DNA from: Campylorhamphus procurvoides
Lineage: Eukaryota > Chordata > Aves > Passeriformes > Dendrocolaptidae
Length of the DNA: 64,000 nt
Assembly: GCA_013396655.1 (NCBI GenBank)
Contig: WBMV01007727.1
Coordinates: 536,492-600,491, forward strand
Direction of reading: 5' to 3'
The notes under the pieces were generated by a model that saw only the letters and a program-made list of their open reading frames with translations, was not told where the DNA came from and did no database searches. This document shows positions 49,301-62,900 of the stretch, piece by piece. How positions within the stretch are numbered: position 1 is the stretch's first letter; the number at the start of each line of letters is the position of its first letter. A program made the position numbers and the translations under genes.

Positions 49301-50769
49301 AATGTAATGGTTCTTCAGCAGTCTATCAGAATTGTGGTTTTATACTGTGGAATTGAGAATATGCACTCTGGGTCCTGGGATGGAAAGAAGATATATTGGA
49401 TATTTGCTTAAGTGGGTAAATCCTGGAACAGTGTGGGATTCTGCCTAGATTATAAACACCCAGACTTGGTGCATTCTCAACATTGGGGGGAATAGTCTCC
49501 AAAACTGCCAACATGATTTGTTTTGTACTTTGCTGAAAGAGAAACCAGGAGGGAAAGAATGTACCTGCAGTGTGAATGGGAATAGCACCAGTATCCAGCC
49601 CTGGGAAATTCTTCACCTGCCCATTCAACCCTATTTATACAGACCATACTATGCTTTGTTTGCAGGAGAAATTCTCACCCTAAAGAAAATAACTTCAAAA
49701 GTCTGATTTTTAAGGTTGTATGGGCAAAACTCCCCCAATGAAATCAAAAAGGGATTATGATGTTGAAGGCTGTCAGGGACAGAACCCCATTGCTGCATTT
49801 AATATCGAGTGTCTTTCTCAAATCCTATTTCAGACTGGGAACACTGACTCCAGGACAGGCCCATTCCACAATTATTTTCAAAGCTTCTTCTTTTATGACA
49901 TTGTTCTGGCTTAGAAAACAACAACCAGTTTCAAACTCATTGTTTCTGCAGTTATTACTGGACAATCACAAAGCAAATATTAATCATATTAATGGCAGTG
50001 TACATCACTGAAATGCTACCCTTCAAACCAATAACTCAGATTCAATGGATAGTTTTGGTCCAGGCTTAGGAATTTGAAGTGACCTTTCCTTGTCTGAGTA
50101 AAATTGACACTGTCCCATTTAAGTCATAGTTTGTCAGCCCAGACGGTCAGAGACAATCAGTCAATGCAATTTAGTCTGGCATCTATGAAGGCAAAAGGAA
50201 AAATAAGTCCCACAGGAGTTCAAACAAAAGCACACAATAAAATCAGGGTAGTGTGGGCTAAGATGCAACATCTTAAAGAGGAGCTTACAGCCAAAATGGA
50301 GCTGACCCACACAAACACACATAAGTTTGCTGGTGAAACATTTAAATTTTTTAAAAGCGACAAAGATAAAAAAATTATTCCCATTTTCATTGGAACTCAG
50401 TTCACTAAGTCAGAGATGATGAGTCTGGGCATATACTAAGCCATCTCTGACTATAATTTTTTAACTGTCCTTAGGAAGGGAAAAATACTCCCAAAACCCA
50501 GAATGAAGCTTGCAGCTTTTCATATTGGCTCCTGTTTGATTTGTTTCAGACATTTTTGTTGTCACTTCTCCTAACAACTTTGGATTAGGGAATAAGGGAA
50601 AGGAAGCTTCAGTAAGTGCATTGCTGATTTTCTGGCAGTGTCAGTGAAAAAAATCTGTTTCCTAGAAACCACAAGTGAAATATATCTCTGAATATCTCAG
50701 AAGGCATATAGTAAACAATTTTCACTTAGATATTCTACTGTTTGTGAGCAGGATTTGAAATTATAAGCA
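46351..50769. other. Unique AT-rich non-coding DNA
   Basis: No gene or dispersed repeat is recognised. T-rich low-complexity sequence lies at 48319-48352. Frames of up to 111 codons (for example 50104-50439, plus strand) have no recognisable features. Confidence 0.65.
48319..48352. repeat. T-rich low-complexity tract
   Basis: About 34 bp are nearly all T, with scattered C and A. Confidence 0.85.
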
Positions 50770-50873
50770 CAGAATCATAGAATCATATAAGAGTTTGGGT
50801 TGGAAACAACCTTAAAGATGATCCAGTTTTAATCCCCTGCTATGGGCAGAGGCACCTTCTACTAGACCAGGTT
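50770..50873 (-). mobile_element. CR1 LINE 3' end, minus strand
   Basis: It begins with two terminal octamer units ('agaatcatagaatcatat'), then 'gagtttgggttggaaacaac', 'cttaaagatgatccag', 'cccctgctatgggcagaggc' and 'accttctactagaccaggtt'. It is 5'-truncated at about 100 bp. A few substitutions from the usual sequence ('aaacaacc' for 'aagggacc') mark moderate age. Confidence 0.94.
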
Positions 50874-53419
50874 GGTGGTTTGGGTCTAGGTTTTTGGGTA
50901 CACTCCCAGAAGCCTTTCATTGTTTGGACACAGAACAATAACGCAAACAAGAAGAATATGGCAGAGCTCACTAAGCAGTGAGTTATATTTTTATAAAACA
51001 CCCACGGACTTGTGTTTTTCAATATCCCAAACCTCCTCCAGTGAAGAAGTGCAGTCACTTTTGCAAATTTTCAGCAAGAAAATTTGCCTGTTCAAGCAAG
51101 CAACCATGAAAAGGCAAAGAAAAGGGAGTTAGTTAGGCAAATTTTCACATGCACTGTGGTTGGCACCAAGGGTAGAACCTCAGACAACAAACATTTTGTG
51201 CCTCCAGTTACAGTCTGTGTGAGTGGTGTATGTCTTGTGATAAAAATTATCAGGATTTTCTTCCTCTTTCACATAGTCAGACCTTGATCTTGCCCCATAA
51301 TTTCCATGGTTAATAATGAAGGATATAGTAATGTGTACAAGAATTAAGTACAAGAATTTTCAGGGAGTGAAATTGTGGAGGATATGGATGTGAAGACGGG
51401 CAGCAGTGAGGAGAGAAAAAACTAAAGCAAAGAATCTTTTCCCCATGTACTTTTAAAATTTTAGTGAGTGTTTTTACATCATTGTAAGATTAATTTACAA
51501 AGAGAAAAAAATGGAAGTTCAGTTGAATTTTCATTTCTGATTGAAAAGTTTTAAGCCAACATGTTTCTAGCTATGACTACAATCCACTAATTCAGTTTCC
51601 ACATTTAGCGGAACCACTGTGATTTAAATTTTGCAGAAGTTTAATTCTCTGAGGCAGATCCTGCAAAATTTCATCTCAAGTCTTGAGCCAACGTGCTGCA
51701 TGTTCCTGTAGGAATTCCAGGGAATGGTGCCTACGTGATGATCATGTGGGAGAAGAGACCACAGTGAGAACGTTGTCTCTTTGTCCTACAGACAAGCCAT
51801 TTAAAAACCCAGGAACTGGTGAATTGAGGCTACAGATGTCTCAGCTCCTTTTCTTCCCTGGGGAATTATGAAAGTGGTGGCAAGACCTAAAATGGTTTCG
51901 TGTATCAGTTGCAGCTATAATGCTCTTCAAAGAAGTGTTTCACTCTGATCTGGCTGAGAGTACCAGGTGGAGATAAAAAGTCATCTGTAAATCTACAGTT
52001 TGCTTTTATATATTAACAACTATTTCATTAGATCATTTTAACAAGTAATGTAAAAGTTTCTTCCTCCAGACATCTGTCTCTGTCCAAGTTTGAGTTCTGT
52101 CTTAATGGTATGTATGGTTGGTTTCTGCTATTTTTATTTACCTTTGCACTGCTTTTAGACTGAAAAAAGGTACATTACTGAGCTCATGGCGTGAGTTTTC
52201 ACATCAAAAGCTTGTTCACTGCTGATCCAAACTTATTTATAGATAAAAAAGGAAACTATTTCACCTAATCTATGAGTGAGAATAAAAGTACCAGAGCATG
52301 AAACCTATTGTTCTGACTTTTGAAAGAGAAAAAGGGAGGAAGTGGTCATTTGAAATATCACTATAGCATATTTCTTCCAGACCTGACATTTTTTCAAGCA
52401 CTGCAGCTTTCCAGCAATGCCATGTCAGTGCTTTCACAGGGTTGCTGATGCTCCTCACTTCCCACTTGCTGGTGACCCCAGGATATCAGGCTGAGCAGCT
52501 CAACCAGACTCTGCCAGGCCCTTTTTTCTATGAAAGCAAAAAGTGTCTATCCTTGATCCACTTTTTTCAACAGTCTGTTCACCTCAGAGTCTGCTGCATT
52601 GTACAACCCAAAAAATGGCATTGCAACTCTTAGTTGAACTGGCACCTTGCTCTTTTGTGCCTGTTCCCAAGAAGTTGAGTGATAAACAAGAAACATTTTG
52701 GTTTGTTTGGCTTTTTTCTTTGTCTTGAGACAATTGAATTTTTTGAGAAAAAGGGAGACAAGTGTTCTAAAAAAAATTTGGTAGTTCAGCATTCTCATTA
52801 GATTTGGAAAAAAAAAAAAGGAAAGAAAAAGAAAATCAATAAACCCAACCATTCCCCAAAAAAACAAAGCCTATTCTCTACTTTCACTACACTGGAACCA
52901 TTAATTGTGGTGTACTGCTTCGTATATTCATACTGGCTGTTTTAACTCTAGGGTTAAAAAAAGAACTTGAAACTTCTTTGGAGAAGCTAGCACTTTCTTC
53001 TGCTGTTCATTTTGTCCAAAGAAATAATTAATTTGAAAGGAAGACAGGCTTAACTAACACCTTAACTCATTCTGTATCTGCAGACTGTGCTTTGCTTGTT
53101 TTCAACCATGATCTACCTTATTTGAATTCCAACCACATCTCACACCAGGAGTTGTGCAAAACACAACTGCAGTATCTTGTTTGGTAACAAAGAGGCCCCA
53201 GGGCTGTAGCAAGATGAAGGTGAAACTACACCTATTAGAATAGCTATGAAAGTGAACAATTCCTTCTTCAAGTTAAGCAAAAATATCCTTCTGCTTGGTA
53301 GGTTGCAGAACACCATTTACCTTCAGATAAGAAACTGCTAAAGGAAAAGGAGAACTGGATTATAGTTTACATTAAATTAGATCAAAAGACTTATCTTTGT
53401 AATTAAGACTCTTGTAAGA

Positions 53420-53447
53420 CTCTGTCTTACACTCTGGTAAGACAGAG
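53420..53447. repeat. Hairpin with 11-bp perfect stem and 6-nt loop
   Basis: The arm 'ctctgtcttac' (53420-53430) is the exact reverse complement of 'gtaagacagag' (53437-53447). Part of the arm also recurs nearby as 'gtaagac' at 53414, so the structure may have grown from a small local duplication and inversion. It is too short for a typical microRNA precursor. Confidence 0.8.
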
Positions 53448-56400
53448 AATTTTCAGGCCCTATATTTTATAAAACTTTCACTAAATCAAAAACCTTCAGT
53501 TCATCATCTCTCACAGAAATCTAATTTACTGCTGAAGTTTTGGTCTTTGAATTCCAAAACACTTTTTCCCTACATTCTTCTGTGAAATTCAGGAACTCTG
53601 TACAAGAGGATCATTGAGTAAAAAGCCTGTAACTAATAAAAATGTTTGAATTTGGTTGTAACTTTTGGGGGGAATGTGATCCCTATGGAAAATTTTATAT
53701 TAAGTTCTAGATACTGAATATTCAAATAATCAATGTGCTTTGTTAGAATTTGGGTTCATCTAGAAGTCCAAGCACTATTGGCAAGATTTGAGTCCAAAAT
53801 ATGAAGATGCTGGACTCCAAATTCAACCCCAAATCTTGAGCTCAGTCTGTTTTATAATAATTTGCAGAAAAAGCAGTTCCTTTGAGAATTCTGATCTAAG
53901 TTCTGGAATTTGGGGATGATCGTCTCTGCTTTAGAACACTCTCATCTTATTCCAGGAGATAGTCTGGGAATCCTTTAACTTTACTACTGTGAAATCAATG
54001 AGAATGGGGGGAGGGGTGGAGGAGAGGAATAAAGACTAAGATATGAAATAGTAAAATAAAGGTTGTGTTGCTATTCAGAGGAAAAAGAGACATGCCCATA
54101 AAAAAGGAGAGCTAGAAGAGAGCAATGTGACAGACCACACACAATGCCCACGAAGGGTTTTTCTTCTCCTGGGAGCCTGAGTAAAAGCCCGTGGGACTTG
54201 TTCTCTTCTCTGCCTCCCCTGTGATAGTGCCTTCATCCATTCTGAAAATTATTCTAAGAGACATCTTGTCAGCATGGTTTGTGAGGAGCAATCCTCAGAC
54301 CACAGCAAATGGCAGCGAATAAAACCAATGAGGCATTTAAGATCCAATAAATCTGACCTTGAGGTCCCACTATCTGAGAAGTTTCCAGTGCTAATCTGCT
54401 CAGGTTTGTTGCCATTGTGACAGGCAGCTTTTTGCCTGCCGTCATTAGTACTGAGCCAGGATTATAAACCTCAAAGCAAGTGGACAACCTTTCAGCAGAA
54501 GTCTTTAGATATTGCAATCCGTGGCACAACAATGCCTAAAATCTTTATATAAAATTGTTTAAAGGAGTTTGCAGGCCAGCCAATTCTCTAAAGCAACTCA
54601 TTTGATATGACAGAGGGTCTCAGAGACTGAAATTGCCTCATGTATTTAAATAATTCAGCTGAAGAGATTTTAACTAATCATTCTCACAAACAGAAAAGCC
54701 CCCTCTAAAGACCGTACTATGAACCATTCCCAGTTTTTTTCTTCCTCTTCTGCTTCAGTAGAAGAAATTTAAAAAAAAAGAAAAACATTGGAAAAAGAGA
54801 TTTAAAAAGACTCTGATATTGACTGCAGGCACAGGAGCAAAATTGAATTTTTCTTGAAAAAGTGAATCTTAGATTCTGTTTCCTCAGCTTTTAAAGCAAT
54901 TTATATTAAACTTTTATTTGTAAAAAACCCAGAATTTGAAAGTCAGAATCAGAGTTCCCTTTATCTGTATCTAAATGCCAACACTGACACATTAGAAATT
55001 GGGTCGTTTTTGTCTGTTTTTCTTCTGTATTCCTGACTCTGAACAGTGGCCTAAGCAGGGATTTCTCCTGCTGTCTCAGCATTAGCAGAAGGAACTGGGT
55101 TCCTGTGAAAATTAACCCCTGGATTTCAGAGGAAGGTGCTTTGGATTCACACTACACAACAAGGGCAGGATCGATGCATGCCTACCATAAGGCCAATGTT
55201 ATTGTCATTAGTTTTTTCATAAAAAGAACTTAAAGCAGCAGCTTTTTACCTCAGGGTTGTTAGTGCAAGTGTATGGTGTAAATATTCTTAGCAGATTAGA
55301 CTTCCCTTGGATGGACACACAGGCAAAGAGTGACCTGTGTTTTTTTCATCATTAACACAAACTGGAAGGAGAAAGGTACTTTAGACACCCATTTTAGCAA
55401 GAATGGCAATTTAAGAAGCCTGAGAAACATCACCTGAGGTTGCTGAGTGTTGATGTCTTCTTAGTTGTTACGTAGGACTCTCCTGAACCATTCTTTTAGT
55501 TGAAATTCCTGTGCTTTGCCCAAAAGGGCATCTCAGGCACTCAAGTGCTCTGCTCCGTGTGTGCCAGACCTCAGTTCCTTCAGATAAGGAGCCACCAGTC
55601 ACTGCCAGAGGGTTCTCATGACCCAAAGGCTTCTCAGGCAGACACAGAAAGGACAGGGGGAGAGCAGGGAATGCACGTTCATTACCTTCAACCTCTGCTT
55701 TTCACACATCAAGATAAACACAAAGATGCCACAATGCTTTTCCAGAGGTAGGAGGCAGAAAACCACATCCAACACTCGGAGAAGTTCCACAGAAGGCAGG
55801 ACAAGCTGACCAACATCCTAACACTGAAATTGTGCAGGACACTGCCTACACAGCCAGGAATGAATTTATAAGGGGAGTTCAGTCAAGACAAGGCAGTTTC
55901 TTTATTCAAGTACATACAGAAATGATCAATAACTTCCAGACTGTGAATTTGGTTGCAGAAAAAGGAAGCATGGTAGCAGGTATCTCAGAAATAACCTTTT
56001 AGTGGGTGGATTTAATACAAGGAGTTTAAAAGAGCATTACTAGCCAAAAAAAGAAACAAAATGCTGAACAGAAACAACAGTCAGGGCTGTTTTAAAAGTG
56101 TGTGCACCTTTTGGTCTCACTGAGCATCACCTGTAAAGAAAGTCTCTCTGCTCACTTAAGCATGGCCATAATGAAGATATGTAAAACAGTGCTTAGTCAA
56201 CGTGCAACAAACTGAGCACATTGCATCTCTTAGAGCAATTAAACTTCAGAGACTGTTCAGATTGGAGGTCTGGAAATGGGGTCCAGTGTTTAAGCCACCA
56301 GGAGCATCCCTTAGGAACAAGGCAGTGTTGAAGATGAAGGAAACATCAGCAAAGACAACATCAGTGGCAATTAACAAGCTAACTCCTTAAGAGATGTTCT

Positions 56401-59060
56401 TAACTGGACCCCAAAGGAAACTACAGTGAATAACTGTCTTTGAGAGATGTTGTCCCCTAAATCAAGATCTTTCCATCTACAGAGCTATTTCTACTGAAAC
56501 ACAATTAATTAGAACAAGGTGTTTTTGAGGACCTTGATTTGATGTAAGAGAAAAATTCTTTGCTATAAAATTGGTCAAACACAAGAAGAAGGGATGAGCA
56601 ATGGAGATGAAACTCCATCTTTGTAGCTTTTCAGAACTTGTATAGGCAAAATCCTGAACAACCTGACGTTCACATATGTATGTCATACCTGTGCATTTAT
56701 GTATAAGCATAATAAAATAGAAAATAAATATAAACATTTAAAATTTCAGGTACATTTTGAGACTTTCTTACTCCATACATATCTGCTACAAAGGCTATAA
56801 GACACCAACCTTAGAAAGGAATGACACTATAAATTTTTATTAGATGGACCAGAAATATTTTCATGCTGTGGGCAGTGGTGGTTTATAAGAAGTAGAGATT
56901 ACTATCTGCTATAGCAAGGAGCATTAACTATGATTAATGAGCAGACTTTGAAAGTCAGACCATCTCCACAACATAATCTTTTCTCCTCTAAGGCAATTTT
57001 TAAAGAAACTTTTAAATATTTAAATACACCAGCAGCCCTCCGAAGCCAGTGCTGTCTGAATGTCTTCAGCAGTTGCTTTCTAGACTTGAATTGAAAATAT
57101 AAGATCTATTTGTCCAGTTACATTAAGTGAACAGAAATGTCATATGTATGTTAATGCAATTGCATATTGGGAAAACTTAGGTCTGGCAAAAGCAGTCATG
57201 ATTTTGTTAGCTATATTTAAGCTGATCTAAAGAAATTTTGGCCTGTTATATTTTTTTTCCTGGTAAAAAGGGGAAAGTATCATTAATTCCTTTAAAACAG
57301 GATTACTGAGCTGGTGATTAGGGCAGAGTCCAAAGATCAAACAAGCCTGGGAGAAGCTGCACTGTTCATGAATGCAGAAAAAGGTGCTGCCCTTCAAGAG
57401 CAGGTTAAAATGTCAGGTTTGTTACGTACCAGTCAGGACCCCAAGGTTAACTGAGCTCATGCAGCTCAAATTCCAAAATGGGCTGATGAGGACGGGTCAA
57501 TCATGTTATCAGTGTAGGGCTTGTTATGCCCATTTTCAAATATGACTTTTGACACTTTGATGTAGATCCTCAAAACTGTTCAAGCATCTAACTCTCCCTC
57601 AGAAATCTGAACTGAATGGCCATTGTGTTAAACACTGGTTTATTGTACTTTGCATTAAACTGACACTGGATGAAATACAAGAGCTATTCCCATAACAGTG
57701 ATTACAACAAATTGCCCTCACCTATGATATAAACATGCAAGCAAATACACTTCAGAGTCCTCTAGCATGAAATATTCTTAGTGCAAGATAAGAATTAAAT
57801 ATCCTTGTACTGTACTGCCAGTGAATACTCTAATATTTTAATTGTTATATAAAAAATATGGACAGATATGCACATATGTGGAAGCTAATTTTTATCTGCA
57901 TTGTAGAAACAGGAGATATGCATTACCTTTGTAGATATGTGTTACTGATGTTGTAATAATTTGAGTTAATATTTTTTCAGGGGATCCAATGAAAACCGAT
58001 CTGTGTTCTGTCCTCACAACAAATTCACTGTTTTATGAGTTCATCTACTTTGTATTTCAACCTGATGATTGTCTGGGAATCCTAGAGGGGTGGAATGGAT
58101 TCACTGACATGCAGAAAGGTTTATGTATTTCAGCATCTTAATGAACTCTACTCAGTCCTGCAATTTGGGTCTTCCCAGATAATCACAAATGTCTGAGTTA
58201 CCATCTGCTTAGCAACCTAACCAGTGAATATCTTGTGTGTGCAGAGCTATAGAAGCCATAACATACTGGAACCATAAAAACAATATCTCACTCCAGGAGC
58301 TTCAGAGCCATATCTTGTCAAATTATGGGCCTAAATTGTATAAATGATGTGGCTGCTCACACAGAAAAATCATCATCCTCACTATAATTGAGCGAGGTAA
58401 TTAATATGTTAGATATTTAGGCCATAAAACTGCAAATCATCCATATTTACAAAATATTTGGGTTTATGATTTACCTCTGAAAATGTAGTGAATTTTTACT
58501 GAGTGCTCCTAAACCAGTATTATTGGTCACTCTCAGAAAGGTGTTTCACAGCAAAGCCAAGCAACACAGTAGTATTGGGAATTAATAATTCAGAACTTGG
58601 ACTATATCATAATTTTAATAAGAAAAATATTTCCTGAGGTGCATCTTGTGTGTTTTCTTAAGTGTTCTGGGACCTTTGCAAATGAAAGGTGCCAAAGAAA
58701 AGTGGGAGTGATAAAATAGTTACCAATTTACAGTTTCTTATGTCTATTTAAGCAGCTTTGGCAGCCCCTTCTGAAATATCCAGACTAGACTAGCTATTTG
58801 ATTTTGCAAAGGGGACTTAAACCTAAGAAAATTCAATCAAGCCTTATTGATATTTCACAGTTGTCACAGGAGCAAGAAAACAGGGGTAGCCACAATTGAA
58901 ACTGTGCAAATCCCTGTGTTTTATTTCCTCAAACTTTTATTTAGTTTTTAAATGAAAACCAACGCTGATAGCAAAATGTAATACCCTCTATGACTTATGT
59001 TGTCCATAAAGACTGTGGGATTTACATTGCTATGTGATGGAGGCTATTTACATGTTAAAA

Positions 59061-59127
59061 AGCCATTTATGATCCTAATAAAAGTGCACGGAATTTACTT
59101 TACAATGTGTGAGAAGCCATTTATGAT
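59061..59127 (+). repeat. Two copies of 'agccatttatgat' 54 bp apart
   Basis: The 13-mer occurs at 59061 and 59115 in an AT-rich, otherwise non-repetitive stretch. The bases between them are not part of the repeat, so it is a spaced motif rather than a tandem duplication. It could be a repeated binding site or chance. Confidence 0.6.
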
Positions 59128-59530
59128 GTTAAGAGTCAATTTACAATATTAACAATTGTGTTAGCAGTAAAAATACAAAGTGGATATATAACATGGATTT
59201 TTTTTCTCTCCTTATATTGTTGATACTTCCTTGGCAGTGATCCATGCCTCAACCACACAGATTTCCTGGTTTATGTTTTAAATGAGACAGATGTGGCATA
59301 AATTTTTGTTTTCCCTAAGTGAGTTAATCTGAGAAAGTGCTTATACAGATGTATTCTGGATACCTCACAGAGTGTAACAAGGCAGAGATTTCTGACTCTG
59401 GCAGGCAACTTCTGGCTATATCAGTTTGCAAGAGCAAATTCCCAGTCTTCCCACCTTCATTCTTCCCTCGGACAACCAGTAGTCGTGACCCAACAGAAAT
59501 TGTTGAGGTTTTGTTCCAATTTTAATTATA

Positions 59531-59610
59531 TCTCTCTCTCTTTGTTTTTTGGTTGGTTGGTTGGTTGGTTGGTTTGGGTTTTGGGGTTTTTTTTGATTTT
59601 TTTTTTTATT
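59531..59610. repeat. (TC)n, (GGTT)n and T-rich compound low-complexity block
   Basis: It consists of about five TC units (59531-59540), then about six GGTT units (59551-59574), then G- and T-runs up to about 59610. On the minus strand the GGTT part gives an Asn-Gln-Pro-Thr repeat inside two overlapping frames; these are microsatellite translations, not proteins. Confidence 0.9.
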
Positions 59611-59894
59611 TCCTGAGGAAGAAAAAATAAGAAAACTTCTATAGTAAATTTTGCTGCCACCTTTATTAGGATGCTGGATAAAAGAAAACAACAACATCTC
59701 TTAAATTCACCTAAAATGCTCTGAAGATAATTTTTAACCAAAAGCTTTACTTACCTAGGATCAGCTCACCCTGTTAATGACCCAAACCTGCTATGCAATC
59801 ACAGCAATAATTTCACATAACTGAGATGTCACGTCCTTGTTGTGGTACCAATCACAACTCACTTTCTGTTAGATAAATCTGATCCACTGTTGGA

Positions 59895-59994
59895 CAAGGA
59901 TTCTCTCCTTGAGGTTGAGCAGCCCCAACACTCTCAGCCTGTCTGCACAGGAGATGTGTTACAATCCTCAGACTTTTTTGTGGCCTTGCTCTAA
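59895..59994 (-). mobile_element. Old CR1 LINE internal fragment, minus strand
   Basis: It matches minus-strand CR1 blocks that lie upstream of the usual 3' end: 'ccttgaggttgagcagcccc', 'aacactctcagcctgtctgc', 'gagatgtgtt', 'aatcctcagact' and 'ttgtggccttgctct'. The 3' region and tail are absent. It is diverged and clearly old, with both ends lost. It is the only fragment in the window from this part of the element other than the copy at 15.8 kb. Confidence 0.78.
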
Positions 59995-62900
59995 TAATTT
60001 TTCTTATTGCTTGTGTAATGAAAGTCTCAACAGTCTAATTCAAGAATCATCATTAATCTAGATCTAATTATAACAGCAAAAGAAAATATAGAAATGAAGA
60101 TAGAGTACTTATTAAGAGAAAAAGTCACAGTAGTAGTAGCAACACAAAGTCAGAACACACAGATGTAGTTTTTCTTCCTACTTTTGGGACTATTCCCACC
60201 TTACTAGGTCCCAGCCCTGGTGGTTTCACTCTGGTGTTGGTGATGGAGGGGTATTATATTGAGGCATCATTTCTCCAGATCTTCAGCAGGAGGAATGATG
60301 GTTCATGTTGACAATTCCTTCTCATCCTCCCAGGATCCACATGGGGTCATCTTTATCAGCTTGCTAACAAGCACTCACACCCCTTTCGTTCTTCACTGTT
60401 CTGCAGCTCCATATGACATTCAGACATATATGATATCCATGGCATAAATCAGATACCATTTCAGCATCCCTTCTCAAGTCTCTGCTATCATCCCAGGCCT
60501 GAGTTTTTCAAGAATTGTGTCACTAAGTTAGAGCTGTAAAAATCTCTTTCTACCTGAGGCCACTCTTTCTTGCTGCTGTGTGTGCAAAACTGTGGTTGTA
60601 CCACACAGAGATAAACAAAAGTAGAACAAATTAAATACAGACACTTGGTCAATTAGAGAGATTGCTATTGCAGCTAAACCAAGTGAAAATAAAAGCTGCT
60701 GGCAAGGCAAGAATTGTTCAGATGCAGCAAGTCTGACAAGCAACAGTTCACAAGTACTGAGCTTACAGCAATGCAGTTGCAAACATAATTATTGTTAATC
60801 AGTTACACTCAAGGAAAATAGTATTACTGAAATGTGCCTATTACTAGAACTGTTAAAATCAATCTTTTTTAATTTGAGCATTACTGACTTGTTTGAGGTT
60901 TCTATGAATTTCCAGAGAACATTGCAGTACTGTTTACTATTCATACTTGGAAACAGAGTAGCACTTGTTTATATTTTGTATTTCTTATTTTGCTAAATTA
61001 GTTATTTCAACTAAAGAACATCAGTAATTTTCTGACGCCTGACATAAAGAACAAGTCCGCAATTTTACGTACACTGATCTGTGAGCAGAAATATATGTTT
61101 GCACCTAGTCTGAAATACAGCTCTTCAGATTTTCCTCTTGGTTAAATGTTCTTCACTCTCCTCTTTACAACCAACTTTGCAAAGTTTGTGAAGGAGAAAG
61201 AATAGCAGTTTCTTTAATGGCAGTATCTAAAGATTCTAAGAATTAATGAAGATTTTAAAAGTCCACCATGAGGCCTGAAAAGCTATAAAAAGTAATGTTT
61301 TTTGAATTTAATTGAAACAGAATCCCAAATGTAGTGTAACTCAACAGATAATATATTATATTCAATTAAACACTTTAAATTTTTTAAAACATTGAGTTTT
61401 TTTCTGCCATGAGAACATCAGCAATTAAAATCTGCTGGTGTTATCAGGACCAGCTTCTCAGTGCAGCAAACCAGGGAAACAAGAACTAAACATGAACTAC
61501 ACATATGGATGGAAGAGTCATATTTTTGTATTGTACATTAAGTTGTGGAAAAGAAAGGTGAAGTACTTTGAATTAAATTGATAAAAAGTAATGCCCAAAT
61601 ACTTGAACTTACCTGCTGGGTTTTCAAGGATGATGATGATGAATAATCAGTACTCTTTCCATGTCCTCCTATTTTCAGTTTTAGAATGTGTGTCAAATCC
61701 CATCCTGTTTGGTTCCTCAGAAAACAGTAAGCCAATAGTTAAGGGGAAGAAAAAACACCATAGTGACAACAGAGAACCTAAAAGAAAATATCCCTCTCAT
61801 TAAGATGGCAGCATGGCTGGGATTTGGAAATGTGTTGCCAAAATAAAGTTAGAAGTCATGGCAACTGATCAGATTTGTAGCTTTTATTATTGATTTTAAC
61901 AAAATAAAATAATGGTACTGAAATTCAACTTCCAGTCGTTTCTTCAATTAAACATCAAATTCACTGACATCTTGAACTTAAAATGAAAAGTGACAAATTA
62001 TTTTTGGAAAGTACATTTCTGGTTATGTCATGAAAGTCACCTGTAGAGAGCTGCATGTCTGTACTAGAAAACAGTCAGAAACTCAGTAAATACAGCACTA
62101 AGCCCCGGGTAGTGAGTTCTTCCTCTAAATAAGAGTTAAGAGTGCAATATATACATACTGATGTGCCAAAAAATAGCTTGGAAGATAGCAAATCTATCCA
62201 GCTCTGAGAAGGATGGAGAGGATGCTTAAAAGCCTGTGCCTAACAGAATGTCTGATTATGTTCAGGAAAGTGATAGGAAAACAGTTTTCTCCCTGGGCTC
62301 TACTTGGAACAGCACTGCTCATTTCTTAACAGCTACACTTGCTTATTTCCCCAAAACAGGGTGGTGGTGATGGAAAAACCACCATGTGGGAGTGGGAGCA
62401 TCTCCTGGCCTGCTCTCCCCTCTGAGATGTGCCTGGAAATTCTAGGGTTACACCAGGGGTACTGAAACCACACCAGTGACAAATGACAAGGGTTGAACAC
62501 TTGTCAGTGATTGGAAGGATGTCACAAGGCCTTCCTTCACTGATCAGTGCAAAGAGAGTGGATGGACCATGAAATGCGTGATGAGCACTGCAGGACACTG
62601 AATGGAATCTTCAATTAATAATAATGTGTAGAAATTGCCACATTAAATTAATTGTAGAATTTAATCCAGATAATCTCCTCTTCATAACTTATTATTAAAT
62701 CTGTAGATTTCCTGCCTGAAAGGGTTCCATTTCATATCTATAACCTTCACATGGACAAAGTAATTTCTAGCAGAGGTCAGGACCTCTAACCAGAGACCAT
62801 CAGAAACAACAATGTGCCCACAGCCTCCTGTTTGTCCTTCTCTGCTCAGAAACCAAGTGTTATGCTGTCCCACTTGTTAGAGCAAGGCATGAAGGCTACA

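Larger units (their letters stand above)
50874..59894. other. Unique AT-rich non-coding DNA, 9 kb
   Basis: This is the longest stretch without a recognised transposon. It contains a perfect short hairpin (53420-53447), a purine tract at 54005-54028, a 54-bp spaced repeat (59061-59127) and a GGTT microsatellite near its right end. Frames of up to 106 codons, including 54269-54532 minus and 55500-55751 plus, show no recognised domains. The segments 55500-55860 and 56200-56400 are less AT-rich but unassigned. Confidence 0.6.

Noticed and set aside
59416..59741. Two minus-strand frames with an Asn-Gln-Pro-Thr repeat
   Set aside because: The repeat is the translation of the (GGTT)n microsatellite.
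60050..60780. Possible decayed LTR element
   Set aside because: I could not identify matching LTR ends, a primer-binding site, a polypurine tract or coding remnants; only composition suggests it.
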